16,253 bases of DNA from Spongiicolonus versatilis (GCA_028286165.1 JAPYMU010000105.1:1-16253), one strand, 5' to 3'; positions 6,757 through 15,265 are shown, counted from the first letter of the stretch. The notes: a model not told the origin generated them from the sequence alone. Numbers and translations are program-made.

Positions 6757-7440
6757 ATGAACATTCGCCACACCGCCGCCACCGCCCCGGCATCCGCCAT
6801 CGGCATCCGCGGCCTCGAGATCAACAAAACGCTGCGCAACACCTACGCGCTGCTGTCGCTGACGCTGCTGTTCAGCGCCGTGGTGGCCGGCTTGTCCTAC
6901 GCTTTCAACTGGCCGCACCCCGGGCTGGTCATCACGCTGGTCGGATTCTACGGCCTGCTGTTCCTGACCGCGCGCCTGCGCAACTCGGCGTGGGGGCTGC
7001 TGTCCACTTTCGCCCTCACCGGCTTCATGGGCCTCACCATCGGGCCCATCATCAGCGCCTACGTCAACGCGCTGCCCAACGGCGGCCGGCTGGTGATGAC
7101 CGCCCTCGGCGGCACCGGTTTAATTTTCCTCGGCCTGTCCGCCTACGCGCTGGTGACGCGCAAAAACTTTTCGTTCATCGGCGGCATGCTGTTCACCGGC
7201 ATCCTCACCGCTTTCCTGCTCGGCCTCGGCGCGGCAATCTTCAGCCTGCCGGCCCTGTCGCTGGCGGTGTCGGCCATGTTCATCCTGCTGATGTCCGGCC
7301 TCATCCTCTACCAGACCAGCGCCATCATCCACGGCGGCGAAAACAACTACATCATGGCGACGGTGACGCTGTATGTCTCCATCTACAACCTGTTCCTGAG
7401 CCTGCTGCAACTGCTGGGAATATTCGGCGGTGATGACTGA
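6757..7440 (+). CDS. yccA: Bax inhibitor-1 family inner-membrane protein YccA
   Basis: Multi-spanning inner-membrane protein, 227 aa (E. coli YccA is 219 aa). The whole sequence follows the YccA pattern: LRNTYALLSLTLLFSA near the N-terminus, then GLVITLVGFYGLLFLT, SFIGGMLFTGI and SAMFILLMSGLILYQTS, ending with HGGENNYIMATVTLYVSIYN. About seven membrane spans are visible. In E. coli, YccA binds and modulates the FtsH protease and is itself an FtsH substrate through its cytosolic N-terminal tail (family knowledge). Here the first about 25 residues (Ala/Thr-rich) form such a tail. A strong GGAGG supports the start, a promoter lies just upstream, and an intrinsic terminator follows directly. Confidence 0.95.
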   Translation: MNIRHTAATAPASAIGIRGLEINKTLRNTYALLSLTLLFSAVVAGLSYAFNWPHPGLVITLVGFYGLLFLTARLRNSAWGLLSTFALTGFMGLTIGPIISAYVNALPNGGRLVMTALGGTGLIFLGLSAYALVTRKNFSFIGGMLFTGILTAFLLGLGAAIFSLPALSLAVSAMFILLMSGLILYQTSAIIHGGENNYIMATVTLYVSIYNLFLSLLQLLGIFGGDD

Positions 7441-7442
7441 GC

Positions 7443-7482
7443 AAAAAAAAACGGGGCGACCTCACCGTCGCCCCTTTTTTTT
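7443..7482. terminator. Bidirectional intrinsic terminator between yccA and serS
   Basis: GGGGCGAC (7453-7460) pairs perfectly with GTCGCCCC (7467-7474) around a six-base loop. A run of nine A lies on one side and eight T on the other, so it terminates in both directions. It ends yccA on the plus strand and the serS cluster on the minus strand. Confidence 0.92.
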
Positions 7483-7490
7483 ACCAACCC

Positions 7491-8768
7491 TCACCCCGGC
7501 CCAATCCTCTCCTCGCCGTTCATGTACGACCGCAGCGCGTCCGGCACTGTCACGGTGCCGTCGGCGTTCTGGAAATTTTCCATCACCGCCACCAGCGCGC
7601 GGCCGACGGCGACGCCGGAGCCGTTCAGGGTGTGCAAATATTCCGGGCCGCTGTCCGGGTTGCGCCAGCGGGCGCGCATGCGGCGGGCCTGGAACGCTTC
7701 ACAGTTGCTGCACGAGGAAATTTCGCGGTAGCGGTTCTGCCCCGGCAGCCACACTTCCAGGTCGTAAGTCTTGGCCGCGGAGAATCCCATGTCGCCGGTG
7801 CACAGCGTGACCACCCGGTACGGCAACTCCAGCCGCTGCAGCACGGCTTCCGCGTGGCCGGCCAGCAGTTCCAGCGTGTCCCATGAATCCTGCGGGCGGG
7901 TGATGTGCACCAGTTCCACTTTTTCAAACTGGTGCTGGCGGATCATGCCGCGGGTGTCTTTGCCGTGGGCGCCGGCCTCGCGGCGGAAGCACGGCGTGTG
8001 CGCCACCAGGTGCATCGGCAACTCGGCGGCGGTGACGATGCGGTCCTTGACCAGGTTGGTCAGCGGCACCTCGGCGGTGGGAATTAAATAAAAGCCGCGC
8101 TCGCCGGCCAGTTGAAATTGGTCGTCGGCAAATTTCGGCAACTGGCCGGTGCCGTACAGCGTGTCGCTGTTCACAATAAACGGCGTCATCACCTCGGTGT
8201 AGCCGTGCTCGCCGGTGTGCAGGTCAAGCATGAAGCGCGCCAGCGCCCGGTGCAGCCGTGCCAGCGCGCCGCTCATGACCACAAAACGCGCGCCGGCCAG
8301 CGCGGCCGCCGAAGCAAAATCCATCATGCCAAGGCCGGCGCCGAGCTCGGCGTGGTCCACAGGGGTGAAGTCTTTCCGCGCCGCCTCGCCCCAGCGGCGC
8401 TCCTCGCGGTTGTCCGACTCGTCGGCGCCGCGCGGCACAGTGTCATGCGGCAGGTTTGGAATTTGCCGGGCGATGGCGGTGAACTCCTCCCGCACCCCGT
8501 TCAACTGCGCCTCGCACTGCTCCAGTTCACCGCCCAACTCCTTCACCTCGGCCATCAGCGCACCGGCACCGCCGCCGGCCGCCTTGGCCGCGCCGATGGC
8601 TTTGGAGCGCGTGTTGCGCAGATTGCGCAACTCCTCGGTGCGCACCTGCAGCACCTTGCGCCGCTCCTCCAGCGTTTGCAGGCGCGCCACATCCAAATCG
8701 CAGTTGCGGGTTTTGAGGATGCGCGCCGTGTCCTCCAGTTTTTTGCGCAGCAGTTGCGGGTCCAGCAT
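7491..8768 (-). CDS. serS: Seryl-tRNA synthetase
   Basis: Charges tRNA-Ser (and tRNA-Sec where present) with serine, 425 aa, normal length. The N-terminal helical hairpin that grips the tRNA long arm is visible at about 25-105, with many charged residues. The class II core has FRREAGAHGKDTRGMIRQHQ (motif 2) and NGSGVAVGRALVAVMENFQ (motif 3). The TAEVPLTN and EISSCSNCEAFQARR stretches of the serine and ATP sites are intact. It is the last gene of the minus-strand cluster, 20 bp after rarA, ending at the shared terminator. A TATAAT at 8806-8801 inside the end of rarA may give it its own transcript. Confidence 0.97.
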   Translation of the reverse strand: MLDPQLLRKKLEDTARILKTRNCDLDVARLQTLEERRKVLQVRTEELRNLRNTRSKAIGAAKAAGGGAGALMAEVKELGGELEQCEAQLNGVREEFTAIARQIPNLPHDTVPRGADESDNREERRWGEAARKDFTPVDHAELGAGLGMMDFASAAALAGARFVVMSGALARLHRALARFMLDLHTGEHGYTEVMTPFIVNSDTLYGTGQLPKFADDQFQLAGERGFYLIPTAEVPLTNLVKDRIVTAAELPMHLVAHTPCFRREAGAHGKDTRGMIRQHQFEKVELVHITRPQDSWDTLELLAGHAEAVLQRLELPYRVVTLCTGDMGFSAAKTYDLEVWLPGQNRYREISSCSNCEAFQARRMRARWRNPDSGPEYLHTLNGSGVAVGRALVAVMENFQNADGTVTVPDALRSYMNGEERIGPG

Positions 8769-8788
8769 CGTCGTTTCGGCCTTTCGAT

Positions 8789-10111
8789 TTAAGCCTTGCG
8801 ATTATAACCGCGCGCCTTGCGGTCCAGTTCGGCGAAAAATTGCAGGCGCTCGCGGATGCGGCTTTCCAGCCCGCGGTCCACCGGTTTGTAGTAGCGCCGC
8901 TCGCCCAGTTCGCGCGGAAAATATTCCTGCCCGGCGCTGTAGCCGTGCTCCTCGTTGTGCGCGTAGCGGTAGTCGGCGCCGTGGCCCATGGATTTTGCCA
9001 GCCGCGTCGGCGCGTTGCGCAGGTGCGCCGGCACCGCCGCGCCGGGGCTTTGCTCGGCGTCCTTCCATGCCGCGCCGAAGGCTTTGTAAACCGCGTTGCT
9101 CTTGGCGCAGCAGGCCAGGTAGGCCGCCGCCTGGGCCAGCGCCAACTCGCCCTCCGGCGTACCCAGCCGCTCGTAAACATCCCACGCACCCAGCACCACC
9201 TCCAGCGCGCGCGGGTCGGCGTTGCCCACATCCTCGCTGGCCATGCGCAGCAGGCGGCGCGCGATGTACACCGGCGGCATGCCGCCCTGCAGCATCCGGC
9301 TCAGCCAGTACAGCGCGGCATCGGGGCTGGAGCCGCGAATGGATTTGTGCAGCGCGGAAATCTGGTCGTAGTAAAGGTCGCCCTGCTTGTCAAAACGCGC
9401 GCCCGGCCCGTCCACCACCGCCTGCGCTTCATCCGCGCCGATGGCCTTGGTTTTGCCGCGCTGCATTTGGAGCACGGTTTCCAGCAGGTTCAGCGCCACC
9501 CGCGCATCGCCGGCGGCGGCAAAGGTGAACACTTCCATTGCCGCATCGTCCACTTGCGGCATGGGCGGCGCGGCGGCCGGTTCTTTTGCCAGCGCCTCCA
9601 CGGCGCGGCCGAGGATGGCGCGGATGTCGGTGTCGGCCAGCGGGTTCAGCACATGCACCCGCAGCCGCGACAGCAGCGCGTTGTTCAACTCAAACGCCGG
9701 GTTCTCGGTGGTGGCGCCGATAAAAACCAGCGTGCCGTCCTCAATGTGCGGCAGAAAACCGTCCTGCTGGCTTTTGTTAAAGCGGTGCACCTCATCGACA
9801 AAAAGCACCGTCACCCGGCCCTGTTCACGGTTGGCGCGCGCCACGTCCACCGCGGCGCGAATGTCCTTGACGCCGCTTGAGATGGCCGACAGTTGCAGAA
9901 ACTCGGCCTGCAATGCATCGGCAAAAATCCGCGCCAACGTGGTCTTGCCGCTGCCCGGCGGGCCCCACAGCACCATGGAATACAGGTGGCCGCCCTGCAA
10001 TGCGGCGCGCAGCGGTTTGCCGCCGGCCAGCAGATGCTGCTGCCCGCACACCTCCTCCAACCGGCGCGGGCGCATGCGGTCGGCAAGGGGGGTTGGCGCG
10101 CCCGCCTTCAC
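8789..10111 (-). CDS. rarA: Replication-associated recombination protein A (MgsA/RarA AAA+ ATPase)
   Basis: AAA+ ATPase acting at stalled or damaged replication forks, related to eukaryotic WRNIP1/Mgs1, 440 aa. Walker A is GPPGSGKTT (50-58), Walker B is VLFVDEVHRFNKSQQD (Asp106, Glu107), sensor 1 is FIGATTEN, and the arginine finger region is LLSRLRV. The C-terminal tetramerisation part includes SMGHGADYRYAHNEEHGY. The start is a GTG three bases after the lolA stop, so translation is probably coupled. It sits between lolA and serS as in E. coli. Confidence 0.95.
   Translation of the reverse strand: MKAGAPTPLADRMRPRRLEEVCGQQHLLAGGKPLRAALQGGHLYSMVLWGPPGSGKTTLARIFADALQAEFLQLSAISSGVKDIRAAVDVARANREQGRVTVLFVDEVHRFNKSQQDGFLPHIEDGTLVFIGATTENPAFELNNALLSRLRVHVLNPLADTDIRAILGRAVEALAKEPAAAPPMPQVDDAAMEVFTFAAAGDARVALNLLETVLQMQRGKTKAIGADEAQAVVDGPGARFDKQGDLYYDQISALHKSIRGSSPDAALYWLSRMLQGGMPPVYIARRLLRMASEDVGNADPRALEVVLGAWDVYERLGTPEGELALAQAAAYLACCAKSNAVYKAFGAAWKDAEQSPGAAVPAHLRNAPTRLAKSMGHGADYRYAHNEEHGYSAGQEYFPRELGERRYYKPVDRGLESRIRERLQFFAELDRKARGYNRKA
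8801..8806 (-). promoter_or_regulatory. Possible -10 box for serS
   Basis: A perfect TATAAT on the minus strand lies within the last codons of rarA (Tyr-Asn). It would start transcription near 8794, about 25 bases before the serS ATG. No -35 match was found at 16-18 bases, so it could simply be coding sequence. Confidence 0.35.
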
Positions 10112-10114
10112 CTG

Positions 10115-10747
10115 TCAGCCGGATTCATCCAGCACATCCACTCCCGGCGGCGGCGTGAATTCAAAACGCGAGTCGTCACCCTCACCCTCGCCATCCGCCA
10201 GCGCAAAGAAAGTCATGCGCGTGGTCTGGTCAAGCCCGTCCACCAACTCCAGCACGCGCAACTCGCCGCCGTCAAAACCGATGCGGATTTCCCGGTAGTT
10301 GCTGCGCGGCGATTTGGGCGACAGCGCCACCCAGGCCAGCGCGCCCTGCACGCCGCGGTCTTCCACCCGGTAGCGCGCCTCCAAATCGCCGCGCCCGGCC
10401 AGCAGAAAAGCAGGCGTCTCGCCCAACGCATCGCCGCTGTTGCGCACCGTCACCTGCGCCAGGTCCGGGTCGTAAACCCACAGTTTGACGCCGTTGCTCA
10501 CCACCTGCTGCGCCGCCGGCTGCTCGTAATCCCAGCGGAATTTTCCCGGCCGCGAAATCCACACCACGCCGGCGCTCTCCTCCAGCCGCGACAAATTTTC
10601 ATCCAGCACCGCCTGCTCAAAGCGCGCATGGAATTCGCGCACCTCGGCGTAAAAATGCTGCAACTGCTCGGCGCCGGACGGCATTTCCTGCGCCGCCGCC
10701 GCAAACCCGGCCGCCATCGCCGCAATGAAAAAAAACGCGCGCATCAT
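10115..10747 (-). CDS. lolA: Outer-membrane lipoprotein carrier LolA
   Basis: Periplasmic chaperone that takes lipoproteins from the LolCDE exporter to LolB at the outer membrane, 210 aa. A signal peptide (MMRAFFFIAAMAAGFAAAA) is followed by a plausible cleavage before QEMPSG. The mature part has the family pattern VWISRPGKFRWDYEQP and VSNGVKLWVYDPDLAQVTV. It ends with a hydrophilic, acidic stretch (ADGEGEGDDSRF) before a final beta segment. Its ATG overlaps the ftsK stop by four bases (ATGA). A second ATG follows at once, so the exact first residue is ambiguous. Confidence 0.92.
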   Translation of the reverse strand: MMRAFFFIAAMAAGFAAAAQEMPSGAEQLQHFYAEVREFHARFEQAVLDENLSRLEESAGVVWISRPGKFRWDYEQPAAQQVVSNGVKLWVYDPDLAQVTVRNSGDALGETPAFLLAGRGDLEARYRVEDRGVQGALAWVALSPKSPRSNYREIRIGFDGGELRVLELVDGLDQTTRMTFFALADGEGEGDDSRFEFTPPPGVDVLDESG

Positions 10748-12993
10748 CCGGCCGGCGGCGGCGCCAGCACCTCGCGCTTGCCGTTGGCCTGCATGGGCCC
10801 GACCACGCCGCTCTGCTCCATGGTTTCCAGCATGCGCGCGGCGCGGTTGTAGCCGATGCGCAGGTGGCGCTGGATGTGGGAGATGGTCGGGCGGCGGGTT
10901 TCGGTGACGATGCGCAGCGCCTGGTCGTACAGCGGGTCGTTCTCGCCCTCACCCGCTTCGTCGCCGCCGGCGCCGCCGCCGCCCTCCGCCGGCGGCGCCA
11001 GGATCGACTCGTTGTAGGCCGGCGCGCCCTGCTTTTTCAGCGCCTTCACCACCCGGTGCACCTCCTCGTCGGCGACAAAGGAGCCGTGCACCCGCATGGG
11101 CACCGACTGGCCGCCGGCCAGGAACAGCATGTCGCCGTGGCCGAGCAACTGCTCGGCGCCCATCTGGTCGAGCACCGTGCGCGAGTCCACCCGCGACGAA
11201 ACCTGAAACGCGATGCGGCCGGGAATGTTGGCCTTGATTAAGCCGGTAACCACGTCCACCGACGGCCGCTGGGTGGCCAGCACCAGGTGAATGCCGGAGG
11301 CGCGCGCGCGCTGGGCGATGCGGGTGATTAACTCCTCCACCTTTTTGCCGGTGGTCATCATCAGGTCGGCCAACTCATCAATCACGATGACGATGTACGG
11401 CTCGCGCTGCAGAAAAACTTGTTCTTCACCATCAGCCTCGGCCAGCGGGTCGGCAATGGGCTCGCCGCTGTTGCGGGCGGCCTCCACTTTGGCGTTGTAG
11501 CCGGAAATGTTGCGCACGCCGAGCACCGCCATGCGCTTGTAGCGGCGCTCCATCTCGGCGATGCTCCAGCGCAATGCGTTGGAGGCATGCTGCATGTCGG
11601 TCACCACCGGCACCAGCAGGTGCGGAATGCCCTCGTAAATGGACAACTCCAGCATTTTCGGATCCACCAGCACCAGCCGCACCTCGTCCGGCCGCGACTT
11701 GTACAGAATGCTGAGAATTAACGCGTTGATGCACACCGATTTGCCGGAGCCGGTGGTGCCGGCAATTAACAGGTGCGGCATTTTGCACAGGTCGGCCACC
11801 ACCGGCAGCCCGCCGATGTCCTTGCCCAACATCAGGGTGAGGGGCGAGCGCACGTTTTCGTAGGCCTTGGACGACAGCCCCTCCACCAGGGTGACGGTGT
11901 CGCGCATCTCGTTGGGGATTTCCAGGCCGACAACGGTTTTGCCCGGAATATTTTCCACCACCCGTACGCTGACCACCGACAGGGCCCGCGCCAGGTCGCG
12001 CGCCAGGCCGGTGATTTGACTCGCCTTCACCCCCGGCGCCGGCTCGATCTCAAAACTGGTGATGACCGGCCCCGGATGCACCTCCACCACCTTCACCTCC
12101 ACATTAAAGTCGCCCAACTTTTTCTCCACCAGCCGCGACATGGCCTCCAGCGATTCCCGCGAGTAACCATGGGTCGCCTGCAGCGGCTGCTGCAGCAGGT
12201 CCAGCGCCGGCAACTCCCCGGCCGCCGGCTCGGTGAACAGCGGCGTCTGTTTTTCACGTGACGCGCGCTCGCCGGCTTCCGGCAACTTAATCTTCGGCTC
12301 AATGCGCGGCGGTTTGCCGCGCTCCAGTTTCTGCATCCGTTCCTGCACCGCATCCCGCCGCTGGCGGCGCGCGCGCAGGCCCACCACCCGGTCCACCGCC
12401 TGCCCCAGATGCAGGCGCGCCGCCGCCACCCCGCGCCACACCAGCGCGCCGGTGAAGTCCATCAGCCGCAGCCACGAGATGCCGGTGAACAGGGTGAGGC
12501 CGGTGATGAACAGCACCAGCAGAAACACCGTCGCCCCCACCGCGCCGAACAGCGAGGTGAAACCGCCGCCGACCATGGCGCCGATAAAACCGCCGGCCGC
12601 CATGACGCCGTCACCGCCGCCGCTGCCGGCGCGCAAATTTTCCAGCGCGCCGCCGCTAATCAGAGTCAGCAAAAACCCGGCCGCCACCACCAGCCGCTGC
12701 GGCAGCCCCGGCGGCTCGGCATGGCGCGCGCGAAAAATCCGCCACGCCCAGACCCCGGTCAAAAGCGGAAACAAATACGCCATGGCGCCAAACCCATGGC
12801 GCAGCGAATCGGCCAGCCAGGCGCCGACGCGCCCGCCGAGGTTGGCGATTTGCGGCGGGCTGTTGTTGTTGGTCCACCCCGGATCGGCCGGCGACCAGGT
12901 GGCAAGGCAGGTAATTAAATAAACCGACAGCGCGGCGAGAAAAATCATCCCGCTCTCCCGCACCGCCCGCGCAATCCATCTCGGCGCCGCCAT
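10744..12993 (-). CDS. ftsK: DNA translocase FtsK
   Basis: Septal DNA pump that moves the chromosome dimer-resolution region to the division site, 749 aa from the ATG at 12993. About four N-terminal membrane spans are followed by a short Arg/Glu-rich linker, much shorter than the E. coli linker. The motor domain has AGTTGSGKS (Walker A) and YIVIVIDELADLMM (Walker B), with LATQRPSVDV after it. The C-terminal gamma winged helix that reads KOPS is present (ISHIQRHLRIGYNRAARMLE). The frame stays open to a GTG at 13074 and a TTG at 13095. The TTG start would lie upstream of a TATAAT at 13089-13084, so 13074 or 12993 is more likely. A GAGG 11 bases upstream mildly favours 12993. It overlaps lolA and follows pncC. 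Confidence 0.95.
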   Translation of the reverse strand: MAAPRWIARAVRESGMIFLAALSVYLITCLATWSPADPGWTNNNSPPQIANLGGRVGAWLADSLRHGFGAMAYLFPLLTGVWAWRIFRARHAEPPGLPQRLVVAAGFLLTLISGGALENLRAGSGGGDGVMAAGGFIGAMVGGGFTSLFGAVGATVFLLVLFITGLTLFTGISWLRLMDFTGALVWRGVAAARLHLGQAVDRVVGLRARRQRRDAVQERMQKLERGKPPRIEPKIKLPEAGERASREKQTPLFTEPAAGELPALDLLQQPLQATHGYSRESLEAMSRLVEKKLGDFNVEVKVVEVHPGPVITSFEIEPAPGVKASQITGLARDLARALSVVSVRVVENIPGKTVVGLEIPNEMRDTVTLVEGLSSKAYENVRSPLTLMLGKDIGGLPVVADLCKMPHLLIAGTTGSGKSVCINALILSILYKSRPDEVRLVLVDPKMLELSIYEGIPHLLVPVVTDMQHASNALRWSIAEMERRYKRMAVLGVRNISGYNAKVEAARNSGEPIADPLAEADGEEQVFLQREPYIVIVIDELADLMMTTGKKVEELITRIAQRARASGIHLVLATQRPSVDVVTGLIKANIPGRIAFQVSSRVDSRTVLDQMGAEQLLGHGDMLFLAGGQSVPMRVHGSFVADEEVHRVVKALKKQGAPAYNESILAPPAEGGGGAGGDEAGEGENDPLYDQALRIVTETRRPTISHIQRHLRIGYNRAARMLETMEQSGVVGPMQANGKREVLAPPPAG

Positions 12994-13083
12994 CACCGCC
13001 GCGCCCTCACCCACGGCAGCCGCGGCCGCAACATTGCGCTTTCTGGCCGACTTTCGATTTTTGCGCAACCCCACGGTCGGCGG

Positions 13084-13089
13084 ATTATA
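13084..13089 (-). promoter_or_regulatory. Possible -10 box for ftsK
   Basis: A perfect TATAAT on the minus strand lies in the short gap after pncC. The start of transcription would fall near 13077-13076, two or three bases before an in-frame GTG (13074) and about 83 bases before the ATG at 12993. No clear -35 is present. Confidence 0.4.
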
Positions 13090-13114
13090 GCGCAATGAAT
13101 CTCAGCGCCGGGCT

Positions 13115-13612
13115 TCAGCCTTCCACCAGCCGCAAACCTTCGGCCAGCGCAAAAGCCACCGACTGCCGGCGGACTTCGTCGCGGCCGCCCTGGAACAGCA
13201 CGGTCTCGGCGCGGGTGCCCCAGGGGCCGGCCCAGGCCATGCACACGGTGCCCACCGGCTTGGCGGCGGTGCCGCCATCGGGGCCGGCGGTGCCGGTGAT
13301 GGCGATGGCGATGCGGTGTTCCTGGCCGCCCTCGGCGAGCAACTCCTGGCCGCCGCGCGCGCCTTCGGCCATTTCCACCGCCACCGCCTCGCTGACCGCG
13401 CCGTTGTGCTCCAGCGCATCCTCGGAAACGCCGGCAAGTTCGCGCTTGGCGTCGTTGCTGTAGGTGACCAGGCCGCGCTCAAACCACTGGGACGCCCCCG
13501 GCACCGCCGTCACCGCCGCCGCCAGGCCGCCGCCGGTGCACGACTCCACCGTCACCAACTCCAGCCCGGCGTCAAGCAACGCCGCGCCGAAACGCTCGGC
13601 CAGGGCGTGCAA
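13115..13612 (-). CDS. pncC: Nicotinamide-nucleotide amidohydrolase PncC (CinA C-terminal domain family)
   Basis: Deamidates NMN to nicotinate mononucleotide in pyridine nucleotide recycling (family knowledge). Stand-alone CinA C-terminal domain, 165 aa, the size of E. coli PncC. The catalytic Ser is in TVESCTGGGLAA (about 24). The FERGLVTYSNDAK stretch carries the partner Tyr and Lys, and AITGTAGPDGGTAAKPVGTV the family glycine-rich block. There is no ATG. The start used is a TTG at 13612, 20 bases after the aminotransferase stop. An ATA overlapping that stop would add eight residues and match the E. coli N-terminal length better. It precedes ftsK by a short gap. Confidence 0.9.
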   Translation of the reverse strand: MHALAERFGAALLDAGLELVTVESCTGGGLAAAVTAVPGASQWFERGLVTYSNDAKRELAGVSEDALEHNGAVSEAVAVEMAEGARGGQELLAEGGQEHRIAIAITGTAGPDGGTAAKPVGTVCMAWAGPWGTRAETVLFQGGRDEVRRQSVAFALAEGLRLVEG

Positions 13613-13632
13613 ATCCTCGGCGGCGGTTTCGG

Positions 13633-14709
13633 TTATGACAGCACCTCGCGCAGGATGCGGCCGATTTCGTCGATGTGTTCGCGCTCGCTGATGAGCGGCG
13701 GGGCGACGATGCCGGAGTCGCCGGTCATTTTGATGTGCAGGCCGGCGGCGAATAATTTTTTCTGCACTTCCAGGCCGCGCGCGCCGGGGACATCGCCGGG
13801 GGCGACGTCAAAACCGGCCATCATGCCGTAGCCGCGCACATCGGTGACGGCGGGGAGGTCCTGCAACTGGAACATGGTGTCGAGAAAATGCCCCGACATC
13901 TGCTCGCCGCGCTCGAACAAATTTTCCTTGCGGTAAATGTCCAGCGTGGCCAGGCCGGCGGCGCAGGCGCCGGGGTGGCCGCCGAAAGTGTAGCCGTGAA
14001 ACAACTCAATGGATTTGCCCGGCGCGGCGTTGAGGATGGCCTGATGCACCGCCTCGTCCACCGCCACCGCGCCCATGGGCTGGGCGGCGTTGGTGATGGC
14101 CTTGGCCATGGTCATGATGTCGGGCTTGACGCCGAAACTCTGCGCGCCGAAAGCCTTGCCCACGCGGCCGAAACCGCAAATCACGCGCATGTGGCAGACG
14201 CCGGGCAGGCCGAGGCCGAAGGCCTGGCGGTTTTTAATCATGCCGCTCAGGGCGACGCCGCCGAGGTTCACGCCGTGGTAGGCGCGCTCGCGCGACACAA
14301 ACCGCTGGCGCTGGCCCTCACCCCGGGCGTAGTGGTAGGCGCAGGCGATTTTCATCGCCGTGTCCACCGATTCGGAGCCGGAGTTGGTGAAGAAAACCCG
14401 GTCAATGCCCGGCGGCGCCAACTCGGCGATGCGCGCCGCCAGTTCAAAGGACAGCGGATGGCCCAGTTGAAACGGCGCCGAGTAACTGAGCTCTTTCAGT
14501 TGCGCGTGAACGGCTTCCGCAATTTCCGCCCGGCTGTGCCCGGCGGCGACGCAAAACAATCCGGACGAGCCGTCGATAATTTTGTGTCCATTCTGGTCCC
14601 AGCAATAGACGCCCTCGGCGCGCTCAATGATGCGCGGCTCGGACTTAAAGTCGCGGTTGCTGGTGAACGGCATCCAGTAACTTTGCAAGGATTGGGGGTC
14701 GTATTTCAT
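13633..14709 (-). CDS. Class III PLP-dependent aminotransferase (omega-amino acid:pyruvate type) with an internal deletion
   Basis: Close to omega-amino acid (beta-alanine):pyruvate aminotransferases: YWMPFTSNRDF, GSGSLF-like GSSGLFCVAAGH, FFTNSGSESVDTA (phosphate loop), AYHGVNLGG, and the PLP Lys203 in TMAKAITNAAQPMGAV. The product is 358 aa against about 440-450 for the family. The frame jumps from LGLPGVCHMR directly to VICGFGRVGKAFG. Missing are about 78 residues, including the VEP segment and the FDE of FDEVI(T/C)GFGR, whose Asp binds the PLP ring nitrogen. Without it the protein is probably inactive (inference), although the frame is intact. GAGGTG before the ATG sets the start at 14709. 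The frame remains open upstream through both tRNA genes, which is not coding. If repaired, it would work in beta-alanine or other omega-amine catabolism. Confidence 0.85.
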   Translation of the reverse strand: MKYDPQSLQSYWMPFTSNRDFKSEPRIIERAEGVYCWDQNGHKIIDGSSGLFCVAAGHSRAEIAEAVHAQLKELSYSAPFQLGHPLSFELAARIAELAPPGIDRVFFTNSGSESVDTAMKIACAYHYARGEGQRQRFVSRERAYHGVNLGGVALSGMIKNRQAFGLGLPGVCHMRVICGFGRVGKAFGAQSFGVKPDIMTMAKAITNAAQPMGAVAVDEAVHQAILNAAPGKSIELFHGYTFGGHPGACAAGLATLDIYRKENLFERGEQMSGHFLDTMFQLQDLPAVTDVRGYGMMAGFDVAPGDVPGARGLEVQKKLFAAGLHIKMTGDSGIVAPPLISEREHIDEIGRILREVLS

Positions 14710-14735
14710 CTTTGCACCTCGTGCTGCGTTCGGTG

Positions 14736-14810
14736 TGGCGTCCCCAAGGGGATTCGAACCCCTGTTGCCGCCGTGAAAGGGCGGTGTCCTGACCACTAGA
14801 CGATGGGGAC
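14736..14810 (-). tRNA. tRNA-Glu (TTC)
   Basis: 75 bases on the minus strand including an encoded CCA. The acceptor GTCCCCA pairs with TGGGGAC, followed by G-CCA. The anticodon stem CCGCC/GGCGG encloses CTTTCAC with anticodon TTC, and the T arm is AGGGGTTCGAATCCCCT. Only two bases separate it from tRNA-Ala, so both are cut from one precursor. The aminotransferase ATG follows 26 bases later. Confidence 0.97.
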
Positions 14811-14812
14811 GC

Positions 14813-14888
<76 letters not shown>

Positions 14889-14902
14889 AGGACAGGCGGG
14901 GG

Positions 14903-14931
14903 AATGTAACGGTTTTGGGGGGTGGCGTCAA
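14903..14931 (-). promoter_or_regulatory. Sigma70-type promoter of the tRNA-Ala/tRNA-Glu unit
   Basis: TTGACG (14931-14926) and TACATT (14908-14903) are 17 bases apart on the minus strand. The bases after -10 are CCCCCGC, a GC-rich discriminator as in stable RNA promoters under stringent control (known for the type, inferred here). Transcription would start near 14896 and may continue through the aminotransferase and pncC. Confidence 0.75.
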
Positions 14932-15016
14932 GGGGCATGTTCAAATGCGCCCTGGATTGGGGGTTTTGGCAGGGGGTTGGCGCGCGCCTTGTTGCGGCCG
15001 GGGGGTGACCCGGGCG

Positions 15017-15265
15017 CTATTCGTTTTTCCAGCGAGGACCGAGTACGCCAACGCCATAAGAAGCCAGGATGGCCAGTATCAACGCCCCGATGATGGTAAT
15101 CACTCCTTGCACACGCCCTATCCACTGAGCTTTTGGGTGCCAGTTTTCTGTCTGACCCAAAGGCAACACCGGAAGCGCGGCCTCTACCGCGTAATAGACA
15201 AAATTAAAATTGGGGTAATCCTTGGGGATTTTCCCATCAATTTTCCAGTCCTCCGAGAGGAGAAC
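15017..15265 (-). pseudogene. C-terminal remnant of the beta-helix membrane protein, in frame beyond the TGA
   Basis: The 82 codons after the TGA at 15266-15268 stay open in the same frame to a TAG at 15017. They encode DYPNFNFVYYAVEAALPVLP, LGQTENWHP and one clear membrane span (VQGVITIIGALILAILASYG). In the family I recognise for the upstream gene, a similar (P/N)FN..YALE..LPV..LGQ..W.P block plus a final membrane span closes the protein, preceded by another membrane segment that is missing here. This looks like a gene remnant left by a deletion. There is no ATG start in this frame. GGAGGA (15254-15249) sits seven bases before an ATT codon at 15241, so a separate small protein from a rare ATT start cannot be excluded. 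Confidence 0.6.

Noticed and set aside
8840..10852. Long plus-strand open frames opposite rarA, lolA and serS
   Set aside because: Arg/His/Ala-rich products without domains, mirroring certain minus-strand genes.
14932..15016. Terminator after the beta-helix gene remnant
   Set aside because: GC-rich short palindromes only, with no T-run on the minus strand.
15127..15237. Small frame starting at ATG 15237 after GGAGGA
   Set aside because: Only about 18 codons, out of frame with the recognisable C-terminal block; spacing about 11 bases; no family features.
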